Source: Vibrio nereis NBRC 15637
GTDB lineage: Bacteria; Pseudomonadota; Gammaproteobacteria; Enterobacterales; Vibrionaceae
Reading direction: 5' to 3'
DNA length: 64,000 bases
Assembly: GCF_001591105.1 (NCBI RefSeq)
Contig: NZ_BCUD01000008.1
Coordinates: forward strand, 1 to 64,000
Shown here: piece by piece, positions 1 through 8,888 of the stretch
Layout: the number at the start of each line of letters is the position of its first letter
Position numbering within the stretch: the stretch's first letter is position 1
Made by a program: the position numbers and the translations under genes
Notes under the pieces: generated by a model
Databases searched by the model: none
Seen by the model: the letters and a program-made list of their open reading frames with translations, nothing else
Told to the model about the DNA's origin: nothing

Positions 1-76
1 TCTAAATTTGTGAGGCCTTTACTGAAGTAAGTAAAACACCATCTAAGATATCGAATAAAATCGCTATCCAAAAATT

Positions 77-152
77 TGGAGCGACACACGAGGTTCGAAC
101 TCGTGACCTCAACCTTGGCAAGGTTGCGCTCTACCAACTGAGCTAGTGTCGC
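77..152 (-). tRNA. tRNA-Gly (GCC)
   Basis: On the minus strand a 76-nt cloverleaf ends in an encoded CCA (77-79). The 7-bp acceptor stem starts GCGACAC, the anticodon stem CAACC/GGTTG encloses the loop TTGCCAA, and the T-arm contains GTTCGAA. The anticodon GCC reads GGC/GGU glycine codons. It lies 3 nt downstream of tRNA-Cys, so both are processed from one transcript. The pgsA-tRNA neighbourhood recalls the glyW-cysT-leuZ cluster of enterics, but here the Cys gene comes first. A further tRNA may lie beyond the window edge. Confidence 0.97.
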
Positions 153-155
153 AAA

Positions 156-229
156 TGGAGGCGCGTCCCGGAGTCGAACCGAGGTCCACGGATTTGCAAT
201 CCGCTGCATAGCCACTCTGCCAACGCGCC
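156..229 (-). tRNA. tRNA-Cys (GCA)
   Basis: A 74-nt minus-strand tRNA with encoded CCA (156-158). The acceptor stem is GGCGCGT, the anticodon loop TTGCAAA gives anticodon GCA, and the T-arm contains GGTTCGACTCC. It is the first gene of a short tRNA operon reading out of the left window edge, driven by the promoter at 282-309. Confidence 0.97.
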
Positions 230-281
230 TTCGATACTCAATCAGAAGAATTGTTTCGCCTTCCTCTTGGGTACGGGATGC

Positions 282-309
282 ATTTTACGGATTCATCTCT
301 TTGAGTCAA
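282..309 (-). promoter_or_regulatory. Sigma-70 promoter of the tRNA-Cys/tRNA-Gly operon
   Basis: The minus strand reads TTGACT (-35, 304-309), a 16-nt spacer, TAAAAT (-10, 282-287), then a GC-rich stretch GCATCCCG before the start region. A near-consensus promoter with a GC-rich discriminator is typical of stable-RNA genes under stringent (ppGpp) control. It shows the tRNAs are not only read through from pgsA. Confidence 0.75.
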
Positions 310-434
310 CACTATTTTTAATTTTTTGAATCGTTTGTCTAAATAACACCCAGAGAGCTCTATATTGGTCAATTTAGTATCGCTATTTGCTCAAATATGG
401 ATAACTTTCTTGGTCGTAACCAAAGTAGTAGATA

Positions 435-458
435 CAAAAAAACGGGCGACTGCCCGTT
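435..458 (-). terminator. Rho-independent terminator after pgsA
   Basis: The minus strand has the stem AAACGGGC / GCCCGTTT with loop AGTC, followed by a run of T. It sits directly after the pgsA stop codon and separates pgsA from the tRNA promoter. Confidence 0.85.
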
Positions 459-469
459 TAATTAATTCG

Positions 470-1027
470 TTAATGATGCTTTTCATCTAGCAAATCATCT
501 TTAGCAGCCATCAGATACTGTGCCATCGACCAATATGTGAGGATTGTTGCCACATAAAGTGCTGCGTAACCAAGCCAGACCATCCAGTCATCATAGCGCC
601 AAATCAATACCCATAAGGCGAACATTTGCGTTAGCGTTTTCACTTTCCCAACCCACGAGACAGCGACACTTGCGCGTTTGCCTATTTCAGCCATCCATTC
701 TCGCAACGCTGAAATAATAATTTCACGAGCAATCATCGTCACGGCAGGTATAGTAATCCAGATGGTATGAAAATGTTCAGTAATCAGAATCAACGCCGTT
801 GCCACTAACACTTTATCGGCAACTGGGTCGATAAATGCCCCGAAACGGGAAGTTTGGCCCAACTTACGCGCTAGCATACCGTCTAACCAATCCGTAAAGC
901 CTGCGACCCAGAAAACCATTGCCGCAGCAAAAGGCGCCCACTCATATGGGAGATAGAAGACAACGACAAATACTGGAATAAGGAAAAGTCGCATTAAAGA
1001 TAAAATGTTAGGGATGTTTAAACGCAT
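470..1027 (-). CDS. pgsA: CDP-diacylglycerol-glycerol-3-phosphate 3-phosphatidyltransferase (PgsA)
   Basis: Inner-membrane enzyme that makes phosphatidylglycerophosphate from CDP-diacylglycerol and glycerol-3-phosphate, the committed step to phosphatidylglycerol and cardiolipin. The 185-aa length is normal for the family. The CDP-alcohol phosphotransferase motif DG-x2-AR-x8-G-x3-D-x3-D is complete at about residues 49-71 (DGMLAR, then GAFIDPVAD), and several hydrophobic membrane segments follow. The N-terminus MRLNIPNIL is typical of PgsA, which supports the ATG at 1027. It lies 72 nt downstream of uvrC in the conserved varA-uvrC-pgsA order and ends at a strong terminator. Confidence 0.96.
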   Translation of the reverse strand: MRLNIPNILSLMRLFLIPVFVVVFYLPYEWAPFAAAMVFWVAGFTDWLDGMLARKLGQTSRFGAFIDPVADKVLVATALILITEHFHTIWITIPAVTMIAREIIISALREWMAEIGKRASVAVSWVGKVKTLTQMFALWVLIWRYDDWMVWLGYAALYVATILTYWSMAQYLMAAKDDLLDEKHH

Positions 1028-1099
1028 ATTTATTAGTGGCTCTTATCGTGTTGCGCTGTTTACTGCTTGAAAACAGGCCCTTATGGTGCGGGATTTTTC

Positions 1100-2932
1100 C
1101 TATTGTTTCAATGCTTGATAAATGTTTTCTGCTAAAGAATGACTGATGCCCGGCACTTTGGCGATTTCTTCAACGCTTGCACGCTTAAGTTCTTGCAAAC
1201 CACCCATATATTTCAAAAGCGCTTGGCGACGTTTGGGGCCTACCCCTTCAATCCCTTCCAGTGCGCTGGTTCTACGTGTTTTACCACGTTTAGCTCTGTG
1301 TCCTGCAATCGCGTGGTTGTGGCTCTCATCTCGTATATGCTGCATTAGGTGTAAGGCAGGCGCATCACTTGGCAAATTAAACTCATCGCCTTCAGTGGTG
1401 ATTAACGTTTCCAAGCCCGGCTTGCGTGTTACTCCCTTCGCAATACCTATCAAGCGAGGTTTTTTCGGCCAATCCCCCCAGTACTGAGAGATGATCTCAT
1501 GTGCTCGGTTAAGTTGCCCTTTACCACCATCGATAAACACAATATCTGGGATTTTATCGATGTCTAATTGCTTAGAGTAGCGACGTTCCAATGCTTGTCC
1601 CATTGCTGCATAATCATCTCCGCCGGTAATACCGCTGATATTATAACGCCGATATTCTTGTTTCAGTGGTCCTTCGTGGTTGAATACGACGCAAGAGGCA
1701 ATGGTACTTTCTCCCATCGTGTGCGAGATATCAAAACATTCCATTCGCGCAATATTGTCCATCCCCAACACTTCTCGCAGCTCCTTAAAGCGTTGAGAAA
1801 TCGTCATCTTATGGTTGATCTTGGTTGTAATTGCCGTCAACGCATTGGTATTGGAAAGCTTCAAATAACGACCACGTGTCCCCGTAGGGTTAACGTGAAA
1901 ATGCACTTTACGCCCTGCGATAGCCGAAAGTGCTTGCGATAGAGGTTGCGTTTCGTCGATCAAACCAGCATTGAGAATGATCCGAGTCGGAATAGTACGT
2001 GCTTCGTTGTGACTCAAATAATATTGACTCAAGAAGCTGTAAAACACCTCTTGCTGTGTCGTGTTATTCGGAATTTTAGGGAAATGGCTGCGGCTGCCCA
2101 GCACTTTGCCTTGACGAATCATCAGAATATGGATGCAAGCGATTCCATTTTCCTGAGCAAAGCCCAGCACATCCATATCGTCCATCGAATCTTCAGAAAC
2201 AAATTGCTGCTCTTGAACACGCCTTATGGCCTGTATCTGATCGCGAAACTTAGCGGCATCTTCAAACTTTAGGGTTTTACTTGCCTGCTCCATTTTTTCT
2301 ACCAACGTGTTCAGTACTTGTTGATCCTTCCCCTGTAAGAATAAGCGAACAAGATCGACTAACTCAGCGTACTCTTTATCTGAGATGATACTGCTAACAC
2401 ACGGGGCCGCACAGCGCCCAATTTGGTACATCAGACACGGTCGAGTCCGATTACTGTAAACCGTATCTTCACACTGACGTACCGGAAAGATTTTCTGGAT
2501 AAGATGAAGCGTTTCTCTTACTGCACCGGAGTCAGGGTACGGCCCAAAGTACTCCCCTTTTCTCTTTTTGGCGCCGCGGTGCATCGATAATCTAGGGTGC
2601 CGATGACCACTGATAAAAATATATGGGTAAGATTTATCGTCACGCAGCAACACATTGTATTTGGGTAGATATTGCTTGATGTAATTGTGCTCAAGGATCA
2701 GTGCTTCGGTCTCTGTATGAGTAACCGTTACATCTATTTTGGCAATATTACTAACGAGCGCGCGCGTTTTTTCGCTATCAACGTTTTTGCGGAAGTAGCT
2801 AGAAAGGCGTTTTTTAAGATCTTTGGCTTTACCGACGTAAATAACGACAGCCTCGGTGTTATACATTCGATAAACACCAGGCTGGTTAGTTACAGTTTTT
2901 AGGAAGGAAACCGAGTCAAACGAGGATGTCAC
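1100..2932 (-). CDS. uvrC: Excinuclease ABC subunit C (UvrC)
   Basis: UvrC makes both incisions around bulky DNA lesions after UvrA/UvrB have located damage. The 610-aa protein has all expected parts: an N-terminal GIY-YIG nuclease (GVYRMYN and IYVGK, residues about 19-36), a UVR/UvrB-binding coiled coil (about 200-240), an RNase H-like 5' nuclease ([13 protein letters not shown], then FIDGGKGQL and the [10 protein letters not shown] histidine), and a tandem helix-hairpin-helix DNA-binding tail ([15 protein letters not shown]). The start is GTG, and the upstream varA stop overlaps it as TAGTG, so translation is probably coupled. The varA-uvrC pairing is ancestral in gammaproteobacteria. Confidence 0.97.
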   Translation of the reverse strand: MTSSFDSVSFLKTVTNQPGVYRMYNTEAVVIYVGKAKDLKKRLSSYFRKNVDSEKTRALVSNIAKIDVTVTHTETEALILEHNYIKQYLPKYNVLLRDDKSYPYIFISGHRHPRLSMHRGAKKRKGEYFGPYPDSGAVRETLHLIQKIFPVRQCEDTVYSNRTRPCLMYQIGRCAAPCVSSIISDKEYAELVDLVRLFLQGKDQQVLNTLVEKMEQASKTLKFEDAAKFRDQIQAIRRVQEQQFVSEDSMDDMDVLGFAQENGIACIHILMIRQGKVLGSRSHFPKIPNNTTQQEVFYSFLSQYYLSHNEARTIPTRIILNAGLIDETQPLSQALSAIAGRKVHFHVNPTGTRGRYLKLSNTNALTAITTKINHKMTISQRFKELREVLGMDNIARMECFDISHTMGESTIASCVVFNHEGPLKQEYRRYNISGITGGDDYAAMGQALERRYSKQLDIDKIPDIVFIDGGKGQLNRAHEIISQYWGDWPKKPRLIGIAKGVTRKPGLETLITTEGDEFNLPSDAPALHLMQHIRDESHNHAIAGHRAKRGKTRRTSALEGIEGVGPKRRQALLKYMGGLQELKRASVEEIAKVPGISHSLAENIYQALKQ

Positions 2933-3576
2933 TACAAGGTCTCGGTGTCTAACATTCCATGACGGATGGCAAGATGGGTAAGTTCGACATCACCACTGAT
3001 GTCTAGCTTATTAAACAAACGATAGCGGTAGCTGTTAACCGTTTTAGGACTCAAGTTCAGTTGTTCAGAAATATCTGTGACTTTTTGCCCCTTCGTAATC
3101 ATCATCATGATCTGCAATTCACGCTCTGAGAGATCGGCAAAAGGATTTTCCGACGCTGGAGAGAATTGGCTTAGTGCCATCTGTTGAGCGATTTCTGGCG
3201 AGATGTAGCGCTGGCCACTATTCACCACACGAATTGCATTGACCATTTCATCTGGCCCTGCGCCTTTTGTCAGGTACCCGGCAGCGCCGGCCTGCATCAC
3301 TTTAGTTGAAAACGGATTTTCCGTATGAACAGTTAAAACGATGATTTTCACATCAGGATTGAATCGCAATATTTTCTTGGTAGCTTCTAACCCACCAATA
3401 CCAGGCATATTCATATCCATCAAAATGACGTCGGCATGATTGCTACGACACCATTTCACTGCATCTTCACCGCTTTCAGCTTCCCCTGCTACGTTCATTC
3501 CACGGACGTCTTCAATAATACGTCGTATCCCTGTGCGAACCAGCTCGTGATCATCTACAAGGAAAACACTTATCAA
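2932..3576 (-). CDS. varA: Response regulator VarA (UvrY/GacA family), TTG start
   Basis: DNA-binding response regulator of the VarS/VarA (BarA/UvrY) system, which in Vibrio switches on Csr-family small RNAs and so relieves CsrA repression. The receiver domain carries VDDHE (acidic pocket D8-D9), phospho-acceptor D54 in ILMDMNMPG and a conserved Lys in GYLTKG. A LuxR-type helix-turn-helix follows (LSERELQIM ... [16 protein letters not shown]). An upstream ATG at 3615 is in frame, but the TTG at 3576 gives the family length of 214 aa and the usual N-terminus [10 protein letters not shown], and has GGAG at 3585-3588 at ideal distance. The stop codon overlaps the uvrC start by one base. Confidence 0.93.
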   Translation of the reverse strand: MISVFLVDDHELVRTGIRRIIEDVRGMNVAGEAESGEDAVKWCRSNHADVILMDMNMPGIGGLEATKKILRFNPDVKIIVLTVHTENPFSTKVMQAGAAGYLTKGAGPDEMVNAIRVVNSGQRYISPEIAQQMALSQFSPASENPFADLSERELQIMMMITKGQKVTDISEQLNLSPKTVNSYRYRLFNKLDISGDVELTHLAIRHGMLDTETL

Positions 3577-3935
3577 ACTTGTATCTCCACACTTCATATT
3601 CAGCTTTGTCGCCACACTTTATCGTGGACAACAGGATGGTTGCATAGTTTAACGCAAATTTCGAAAATTGCTTACTCTGAATATGTGCCCAAACGCAAAC
3701 TTTGGCAAGTACTTATTTTTAGAACTGTCGGTGATAGCCTTAGTGACATAAATATCACTACAGTTGCAGTTAAAATGCTTTATATGTCTCACTATTGAAA
3801 TAGCAAAACGTGAAACATCAGGCATAATTTGAAATTCGGATGGAATTCATCTATTTGTAAAAAGGTGTGAATATATTGATTCCACTGTAAGGCTAACTCA
3901 TTGTTAGCAAATATATAATTTAATAAGGAATTGTT
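3577..3935. other. Divergent intergenic region, varA / DUF3015 gene
   Basis: About 360 bp without a gene. It must hold the promoters of varA (minus) and the DUF3015 gene (plus). A short inverted repeat GCTAAC-TCATT-GTTAGC lies at 3892-3908, just upstream of an AT-rich TATAAT at 3914-3919. That TATAAT is too close to the Shine-Dalgarno AAGGAA (about 3925) to be a convincing -10. I see no small-RNA terminator here. Confidence 0.5.
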
Positions 3936-4421
3936 ATGAAAAAGCTACTAGCAGTGGCAGCTCTGGCTTCAACTCTACCTCTATCAAACGTTGCAATGGC
4001 TGACTCAGATATTGGTTGTGGTCTAGGTACTATGGTATTTGACGGCAAGTCAGGCAAAGTATTTAAAGTTCTTGGTGCTACTACTAACGGTACTTCTGGT
4101 AACCAAACTTTCGGTATCACTTTTGGTACTCTTGGATGTGACGGTAACGGAACAATCACATCAGCTCAAAAACTAGCTCTATTTATCGATGGCAACATGG
4201 ATAACCTAGCTCGTGATATCGCTAAAGGCGAAGGCGAAACTCTAGCAACTCTTTCTGAAGTTTGGGGCATCAGCGCAGCAGACAAAACTGCTTTCAACGA
4301 GCTAGCTCAACAAAACTTCGCAGAAGTTTTCAAATCTGAAAACGTAACTTCTCAAGAAGTATTTGCTAACCTAAATACTCTAGTTGCTAGCGACAACGCA
4401 CTAGCAGCTTACGCAATCTAA
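3936..4421 (+). CDS. DUF3015 family exported protein
   Basis: A 161-aa protein with a clear Sec signal peptide (MKKLLAVAALASTLPLS, cleavage probably after AMA near residue 22), so it is periplasmic or outer-membrane associated. The mature part begins DSDIGCGLG and matches the DUF3015 pattern; two cysteines (in IGCGLG and GTLGCDG) could form a disulfide. No enzymatic motif is visible and the function is unknown. Codon use is strongly biased to translationally optimal codons, which suggests high expression. A good ribosome site (AAGGAA) precedes ATG and a strong terminator follows, so it is a one-gene unit upstream of the DUF4105 gene. Confidence 0.85.
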   Translation: MKKLLAVAALASTLPLSNVAMADSDIGCGLGTMVFDGKSGKVFKVLGATTNGTSGNQTFGITFGTLGCDGNGTITSAQKLALFIDGNMDNLARDIAKGEGETLATLSEVWGISAADKTAFNELAQQNFAEVFKSENVTSQEVFANLNTLVASDNALAAYAI

Positions 4422-4441
4422 GTCGACTCACTTAGTATTTC

Positions 4442-4468
4442 AAAGGTGCTCATTTGAGCACCTTTTTC
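4442..4468 (+). terminator. Terminator after the DUF3015 gene
   Basis: Perfect stem AAAGGTGCTC / GAGCACCTTT with loop ATTT, then a T run, 20 nt after the stop codon. Confidence 0.9.
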
Positions 4469-4565
4469 ATGTCTCCATACCGTGAAATATTAGCTGAGTA
4501 TTCTAATGCTCTTGTTTGAGTTATAGAGTACTTAGCTAATCTCACGGATTGAACAGCAGTATCAC

Positions 4566-6419
4566 ATGAAGCTAACTTCCCTTTGTAAATCTCTTCTTAT
4601 TGGTCTTGGTGCACTTGCAAGTACATCCGCATTTTCACAGCAAAACTTCGACACAGAACAGCTAGCCAGGGACCCTTACTGGTTAAAATTAGGCCATTAC
4701 ATTCCCAACACCTTCTCTGGCTTTGAAAGTAGCGTGGATAAGGGTGATTTTTTCTTTTCACCACAGGGTAAATCATCACCAGAAGCAGAGTTGGTAGCCA
4801 CTATCAATGCGCTCTATAGCGACGATCAGACCGCAGCAAACGAAGCCCGTTGTCAATATCCAGCCCGTTATACGTGGCTCGAATCTAAGCTTGGCAATGC
4901 AGCAAAATTGAATTGTGAAGAGCTAGAAACTTGGCGTGATGTGATCGACCCTGAGGGTATGACGCTGGTTTTCCCTACCGCCTTTATGAATAATCCTTCA
5001 TCCATGTTTGGTCATACACTTCTACGTGTCGATGCCAAAGATCAGACTCGACACAAAGAACTGGTCGCGTTTGCTATTAACTTTGCTGCCGAACCTGAAA
5101 CGCAAGATAATGCGGCACTTTATGCGTTCAAAGGCCTTGTGGGGAGTTACCCTGGACGATTTACGGTAATGCCCTACTACCGCAAAGTCCGTGAGTACAA
5201 CGACATTGAATCTCGCGACATTTGGGAATACAAACTCAAGCTGAGCGAAGAAGAAGTGAACCGAGTTTTACTCCACCTTTGGGAGATGCAACGTGCAGAG
5301 TTTGACTACTACTTCCTAGATGAGAACTGTTCATATCAATTGCTGGCTCTATTAGAGTTAGCGAGAGACGATTTGTCTTTAATTGCAGATTTTCCTCTTC
5401 AAGCGATTCCATCCGATACGGTGGAAACATTGGCTAAGAATGGCTTACTTGAAGAGCCAAAGTATCGTGAAGCATTTGGTACTCGCCTACTTCATCAAAG
5501 TGAAGAAATCGACCCACGATTATTCGAAGCTGCGAAACAAGCAAAACAGGGTCAATTTCCTTCAGAAACTGACTACACTGACGCTGAGCGTGCCGCCATT
5601 CTGGAATTTGCCTACGAATGGCTCAATTTTGAGTTGTATGACTTAGGTTTGGAGCGAGACCCGACGGCCAAACGTCTCACATCGCTACTGTATCAACGCA
5701 GTAGAATCAAAGTAGACTCTCCATTTTCTGCTGTGCCAAAACCGGACGTTTCACCTGAAAAAGGCCACGCGTCTGCACGACTAGGAATGAGTTACCAATA
5801 CAGCGACAGCTTTACCAATAAAGCAACATTCGAATGGCGAGCGGCATACCACGATCTACTGGACTCACAGGCAGGGTTTATTCCAGGCGCCAAAATCAGC
5901 TTTTTTGATACTCAGTTTAGTATTGATGAAAATGGCACCAGTCGACTTGACCGCTTCTACTTTATGGACTCAATGGCATTAGCGCCTTCAAACCAAGTGT
6001 TTGATAGTTGGGCTTGGAATGCTCGCATTGGCTTTGACCGCAAGCCAGACGAACATAAGCTTGCCGGACGCACTTTCGCCCAAGGTGGATTTGGTAAAGC
6101 CTGGGGAGACTCGGATGGCCTTCACCTTTATGCTCTTATATCAGGAGATCTAAGCGGTGGTGAGCTAACAAATTATGATGCCGTAACGGGCGCTGGGGTT
6201 GAAGCTGGCTTACTGTACCAATTGGGCAGCAGCCATCGCTTTGGCCTACAAGGGCAATACCTGACTTTGTTTAATTCTGAAGCAGACCAGAATGCGAGTA
6301 CAACAGCCAGTTGGCAATGGTCACTTGATAGGAACTTTGCAATTCGTAGCCAAGTCTCATACCAGCATTGGCACAACGAGGATGTCAGCGGCAAAATCAC
6401 TGGGTATCTCTACTACTAG
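4566..6419 (+). CDS. DUF4105 (Lnb_N-type) protein with probable outer-membrane barrel
   Basis: A 617-aa exported protein. A signal peptide (residues 1-24, ending near SAFSQ) is followed by an alpha/beta region with NPSSMFGHTLLRVD (His150) and DENCSYQLLALLE (Cys255), the conserved features of DUF4105. This domain, as I recall, has been renamed after Lnb, a lipoprotein N-acyltransferase; His/Cys would be its catalytic pair. From about residue 385 the sequence turns into alternating aromatic strands and ends in YLYY, as in an outer-membrane beta-barrel. The start ATG lacks a strong ribosome site but gives the only good signal peptide. The substrate is unknown; the barrel and the Lnb link are inference. 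Confidence 0.8.
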   Translation: MKLTSLCKSLLIGLGALASTSAFSQQNFDTEQLARDPYWLKLGHYIPNTFSGFESSVDKGDFFFSPQGKSSPEAELVATINALYSDDQTAANEARCQYPARYTWLESKLGNAAKLNCEELETWRDVIDPEGMTLVFPTAFMNNPSSMFGHTLLRVDAKDQTRHKELVAFAINFAAEPETQDNAALYAFKGLVGSYPGRFTVMPYYRKVREYNDIESRDIWEYKLKLSEEEVNRVLLHLWEMQRAEFDYYFLDENCSYQLLALLELARDDLSLIADFPLQAIPSDTVETLAKNGLLEEPKYREAFGTRLLHQSEEIDPRLFEAAKQAKQGQFPSETDYTDAERAAILEFAYEWLNFELYDLGLERDPTAKRLTSLLYQRSRIKVDSPFSAVPKPDVSPEKGHASARLGMSYQYSDSFTNKATFEWRAAYHDLLDSQAGFIPGAKISFFDTQFSIDENGTSRLDRFYFMDSMALAPSNQVFDSWAWNARIGFDRKPDEHKLAGRTFAQGGFGKAWGDSDGLHLYALISGDLSGGELTNYDAVTGAGVEAGLLYQLGSSHRFGLQGQYLTLFNSEADQNASTTASWQWSLDRNFAIRSQVSYQHWHNEDVSGKITGYLYY

Positions 6420-6443
6420 TCACATCTGTGCTAAGCTGCTGGA

Positions 6444-6475
6444 GCGAAACATCAAGTTGGTGTTTCGCTTTTTAT
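6444..6475 (+). terminator. Terminator-like hairpin between the DUF4105 gene and polB
   Basis: The stem GCGAAACATC / GGTGTTTCGC (one G-T pair) with a T-rich tail ends only 14 nt before the polB start. It can end the DUF4105 transcript; if polB is read from a promoter further upstream it would act as an attenuator. Confidence 0.8.
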
Positions 6476-6489
6476 TTAGCAGTAACAAA

Positions 6490-8853
6490 ATGACAATGAA
6501 TCAAGGCTTCCTCCTTACACGACAGGCGCGAGATGTTTCTGGTGCTACGCAAATCGATTTATGGCTCTCCACGGAGCATGGGCCAGCGCAGCTGATCATC
6601 GAGGGGGAGAAACCCGTTTTCTTTATTCCCCAATCTGACACACCACTAGCGGAACAACTAGCGCGTACACACGGTATTTCTGCAAGCTTTAAAGCACTGC
6701 CACTTCAAAGTTTTGACTCAACGCCCCTTACTGCCTGCTATTGCTCCACGATTAAAACCTCACAAGCATTGAGCCAGAAGCTCAAAGATGAGGAAGTTTT
6801 GGTTCTGGAAGACGATATTCGCCTTGCTGATCGGTACTTAATGGAGCGCTTCATCAAAGGTAGTGTGGAATTTACAGGCCAAATACAGCAACGCACTAGC
6901 CACATCCGGACAACAGACGTGAAGTGTCGTCAGGGCAGCTATACTCCGAGTCTAAAAGTGGTTTCCCTCGATATTGAATGCTCCGAAAAAGGCATTCTTT
7001 ACTCTATTGGCCTCGATAGCCCAATGGATAGCCGCGTGATCATGATTGGAGAAGAGCAACCTGCTGACACGCCGATTGAATGGGTGAAAGACGAACGCGA
7101 GCTTTTACTTGCGATGGTGAATTGGTTTAAACAGTTCGATCCAGATGTCATTGTAGGCTGGAATGTTATTGACTTCGATTTCCGACTTTTGCACAAGCGC
7201 GCCGAGTGGAACAAGCTCAGGCTCTACATAGGACGAGCCAATCAAGCTAGTTTTTTCCGCACATCAAACACCACCCAACAGGCATTTATTTCCATTCCTG
7301 GACGAGTGGTGATGGATGGTATTGATACGCTTAAAACCGCAACCTATCACTTTAGAAGTTGGTCTCTCGAATCTGTTTCTCAAGAATTATTAGGAGAAGG
7401 TAAAGAGATTCATAACGTTCATGACCGTATGGATGAAATCAACCATATGTTCAGAAAAGACAAGCCCTCTCTTGCTCGTTACAACCTTCAAGATTGTGTC
7501 TTGGTCAATAAAATATTTGAGCACACACATTTGCTGGAATTCGCTATTGAACGTTCAAGACTAACGGGTGTAGAGCTGGATCGTGTCGGTGGTTCAGTTG
7601 CTGCGTTTACCAACCTCTACTTACCGCAAATTCACCGCGCGGGTTATGTGGCACCGAATCTACATTCTGAAAACTGGATCGCCAGTCCTGGTGGGTATGT
7701 AATGGACTCCATACCGGACCTCTATGATTCGGTTCTGGTTCTCGACTTCAAGAGCCTTTACCCTTCCATCATTCGCTCTTTCCTGATTGATCCTATGGGG
7801 CTGATCGAGGGCTTAAAGCAAGAAATTGGCAAAGATAGAAATCAAGCTGTCCCGGGGTTTCGCGGCGGACAATTCCACCGGACAAGGCACTTCTTACCTA
7901 AAATGATCGAGGATCTTTGGGCTGCGCGAGATGTCGCCAAGAAGAATAACGAAAAAGCCTTTTCTCAGGCTATTAAGATCATCATGAACTCGTTTTATGG
8001 TGTGCTCGGATCGTCTGGCTGTCGCTTTTTTGATACTCGGCTAGCATCGAGTATTACCATGCGTGGCCATGAGATTATGAAACAGACCAAAAAGCTGATC
8101 GAAGCACAAGGTTTTCAGGTTATTTACGGTGATACCGACTCCACTTTCGTCTCTCTCAACGGTCAATTCACGCAAGCTGAAGCCGATAAAGTCGGTAATG
8201 AGCTGGTCGCTTACATCAATGATTGGTGGACGAAGCACCTTAAAGATGAGTACAACCTGACATCCATTCTTGAGCTGGAATACGAAACGCACTATCGCAA
8301 GTTTTTGATGCCGACTATACGTGGGCAGGAAACGGGTTCAAAGAAACGTTATGCCGGGCTGATTGGCGAAGGTGACAAAGAGAGAATTGTCTTCAAGGGG
8401 TTAGAAAGTGCCCGTACGGACTGGACGCCTCTTGCTCAACGTTTTCAATCCACGCTTTACTCTATGGTCTTTCACGATGAAGACCCAAGTGACTACGTGC
8501 GTGACTTTGTAGAGCGCACCTCAGCCGGAGAGTTTGATAGTGAGCTGGTTTATCAAAAGCGTCTACGCCGTAAACTCCACGAGTACCAAAAAAATATTCC
8601 GCCGCAAGTGCGTGCAGCACGCATGGCAGATGAAATCAACGCTCAGTTAGGTCGCCCCCTCCAATACCAGAACAAAGGTCGCATCGAGTACTTGATTACC
8701 ACTTCCGGACCCGAGCCTAAAGAATACCTAAAGAGTAGTATCGATTATCAGCACTATATCGATAAGCAACTTAAGCCCGTCGCCGAAGCCATCTTGCCCT
8801 TTATTGGGTTAGACTTCTCTTCTTTGAGCGAACCACAGCTCGGGTTGTTCTAA
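6490..8853 (+). CDS. polB: DNA polymerase II (family B, PolB)
   Basis: Family B DNA polymerase with proofreading, used for translesion synthesis and replication restart. The 787-aa product (E. coli 783) shows Exo I (SLDIECSE), Exo II (VGWNVIDFDFRLL) and Exo III (YNLQDC) in the 3'-5' exonuclease, then polymerase motifs DFKSLYPSI (A), KIIMNSFYGVLG (B) and YGDTDSTF (C), and the C-terminus QLGLF that can bind the beta clamp. The reading frame is open upstream to 6292, inside the DUF4105 gene, but homology starts at MTMNQGF (ATG 6490; ATG 6496 is also possible). I find no LexA box in the upstream region, unlike the SOS-controlled E. coli gene. Confidence 0.96.
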   Translation: MTMNQGFLLTRQARDVSGATQIDLWLSTEHGPAQLIIEGEKPVFFIPQSDTPLAEQLARTHGISASFKALPLQSFDSTPLTACYCSTIKTSQALSQKLKDEEVLVLEDDIRLADRYLMERFIKGSVEFTGQIQQRTSHIRTTDVKCRQGSYTPSLKVVSLDIECSEKGILYSIGLDSPMDSRVIMIGEEQPADTPIEWVKDERELLLAMVNWFKQFDPDVIVGWNVIDFDFRLLHKRAEWNKLRLYIGRANQASFFRTSNTTQQAFISIPGRVVMDGIDTLKTATYHFRSWSLESVSQELLGEGKEIHNVHDRMDEINHMFRKDKPSLARYNLQDCVLVNKIFEHTHLLEFAIERSRLTGVELDRVGGSVAAFTNLYLPQIHRAGYVAPNLHSENWIASPGGYVMDSIPDLYDSVLVLDFKSLYPSIIRSFLIDPMGLIEGLKQEIGKDRNQAVPGFRGGQFHRTRHFLPKMIEDLWAARDVAKKNNEKAFSQAIKIIMNSFYGVLGSSGCRFFDTRLASSITMRGHEIMKQTKKLIEAQGFQVIYGDTDSTFVSLNGQFTQAEADKVGNELVAYINDWWTKHLKDEYNLTSILELEYETHYRKFLMPTIRGQETGSKKRYAGLIGEGDKERIVFKGLESARTDWTPLAQRFQSTLYSMVFHDEDPSDYVRDFVERTSAGEFDSELVYQKRLRRKLHEYQKNIPPQVRAARMADEINAQLGRPLQYQNKGRIEYLITTSGPEPKEYLKSSIDYQHYIDKQLKPVAEAILPFIGLDFSSLSEPQLGLF

Positions 8854-8854
8854 C

Positions 8855-8885
8855 AAGCCGCTGCATATTCAACTGCAAGCGGCTT
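8855..8885. terminator. Bidirectional terminator, polB / nucleotidyltransferase gene
   Basis: AAGCCGCTGCA and TGCAAGCGGCTT form a long stem with one bulged A between the convergent genes. Confidence 0.75.
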
Positions 8886-8888
8886 CAA

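Noticed and set aside
1..76. Third tRNA at the left end
   Set aside because: No cloverleaf or CCA-bearing acceptor stem can be formed from these bases.
3914..3919. TATAAT as -10 of the DUF3015 gene
   Set aside because: Transcription would begin on top of the ribosome site, and no -35 fits.
6292..6489. 66-residue N-terminal extension of PolB
   Set aside because: These codons lie in the end of the DUF4105 gene and its terminator; PolB homology begins at MTMNQGF or MNQGF.
6300..6490. Possible LexA box upstream of polB
   Set aside because: CTG and CAG triplets occur but not with the 10-nt spacing required.
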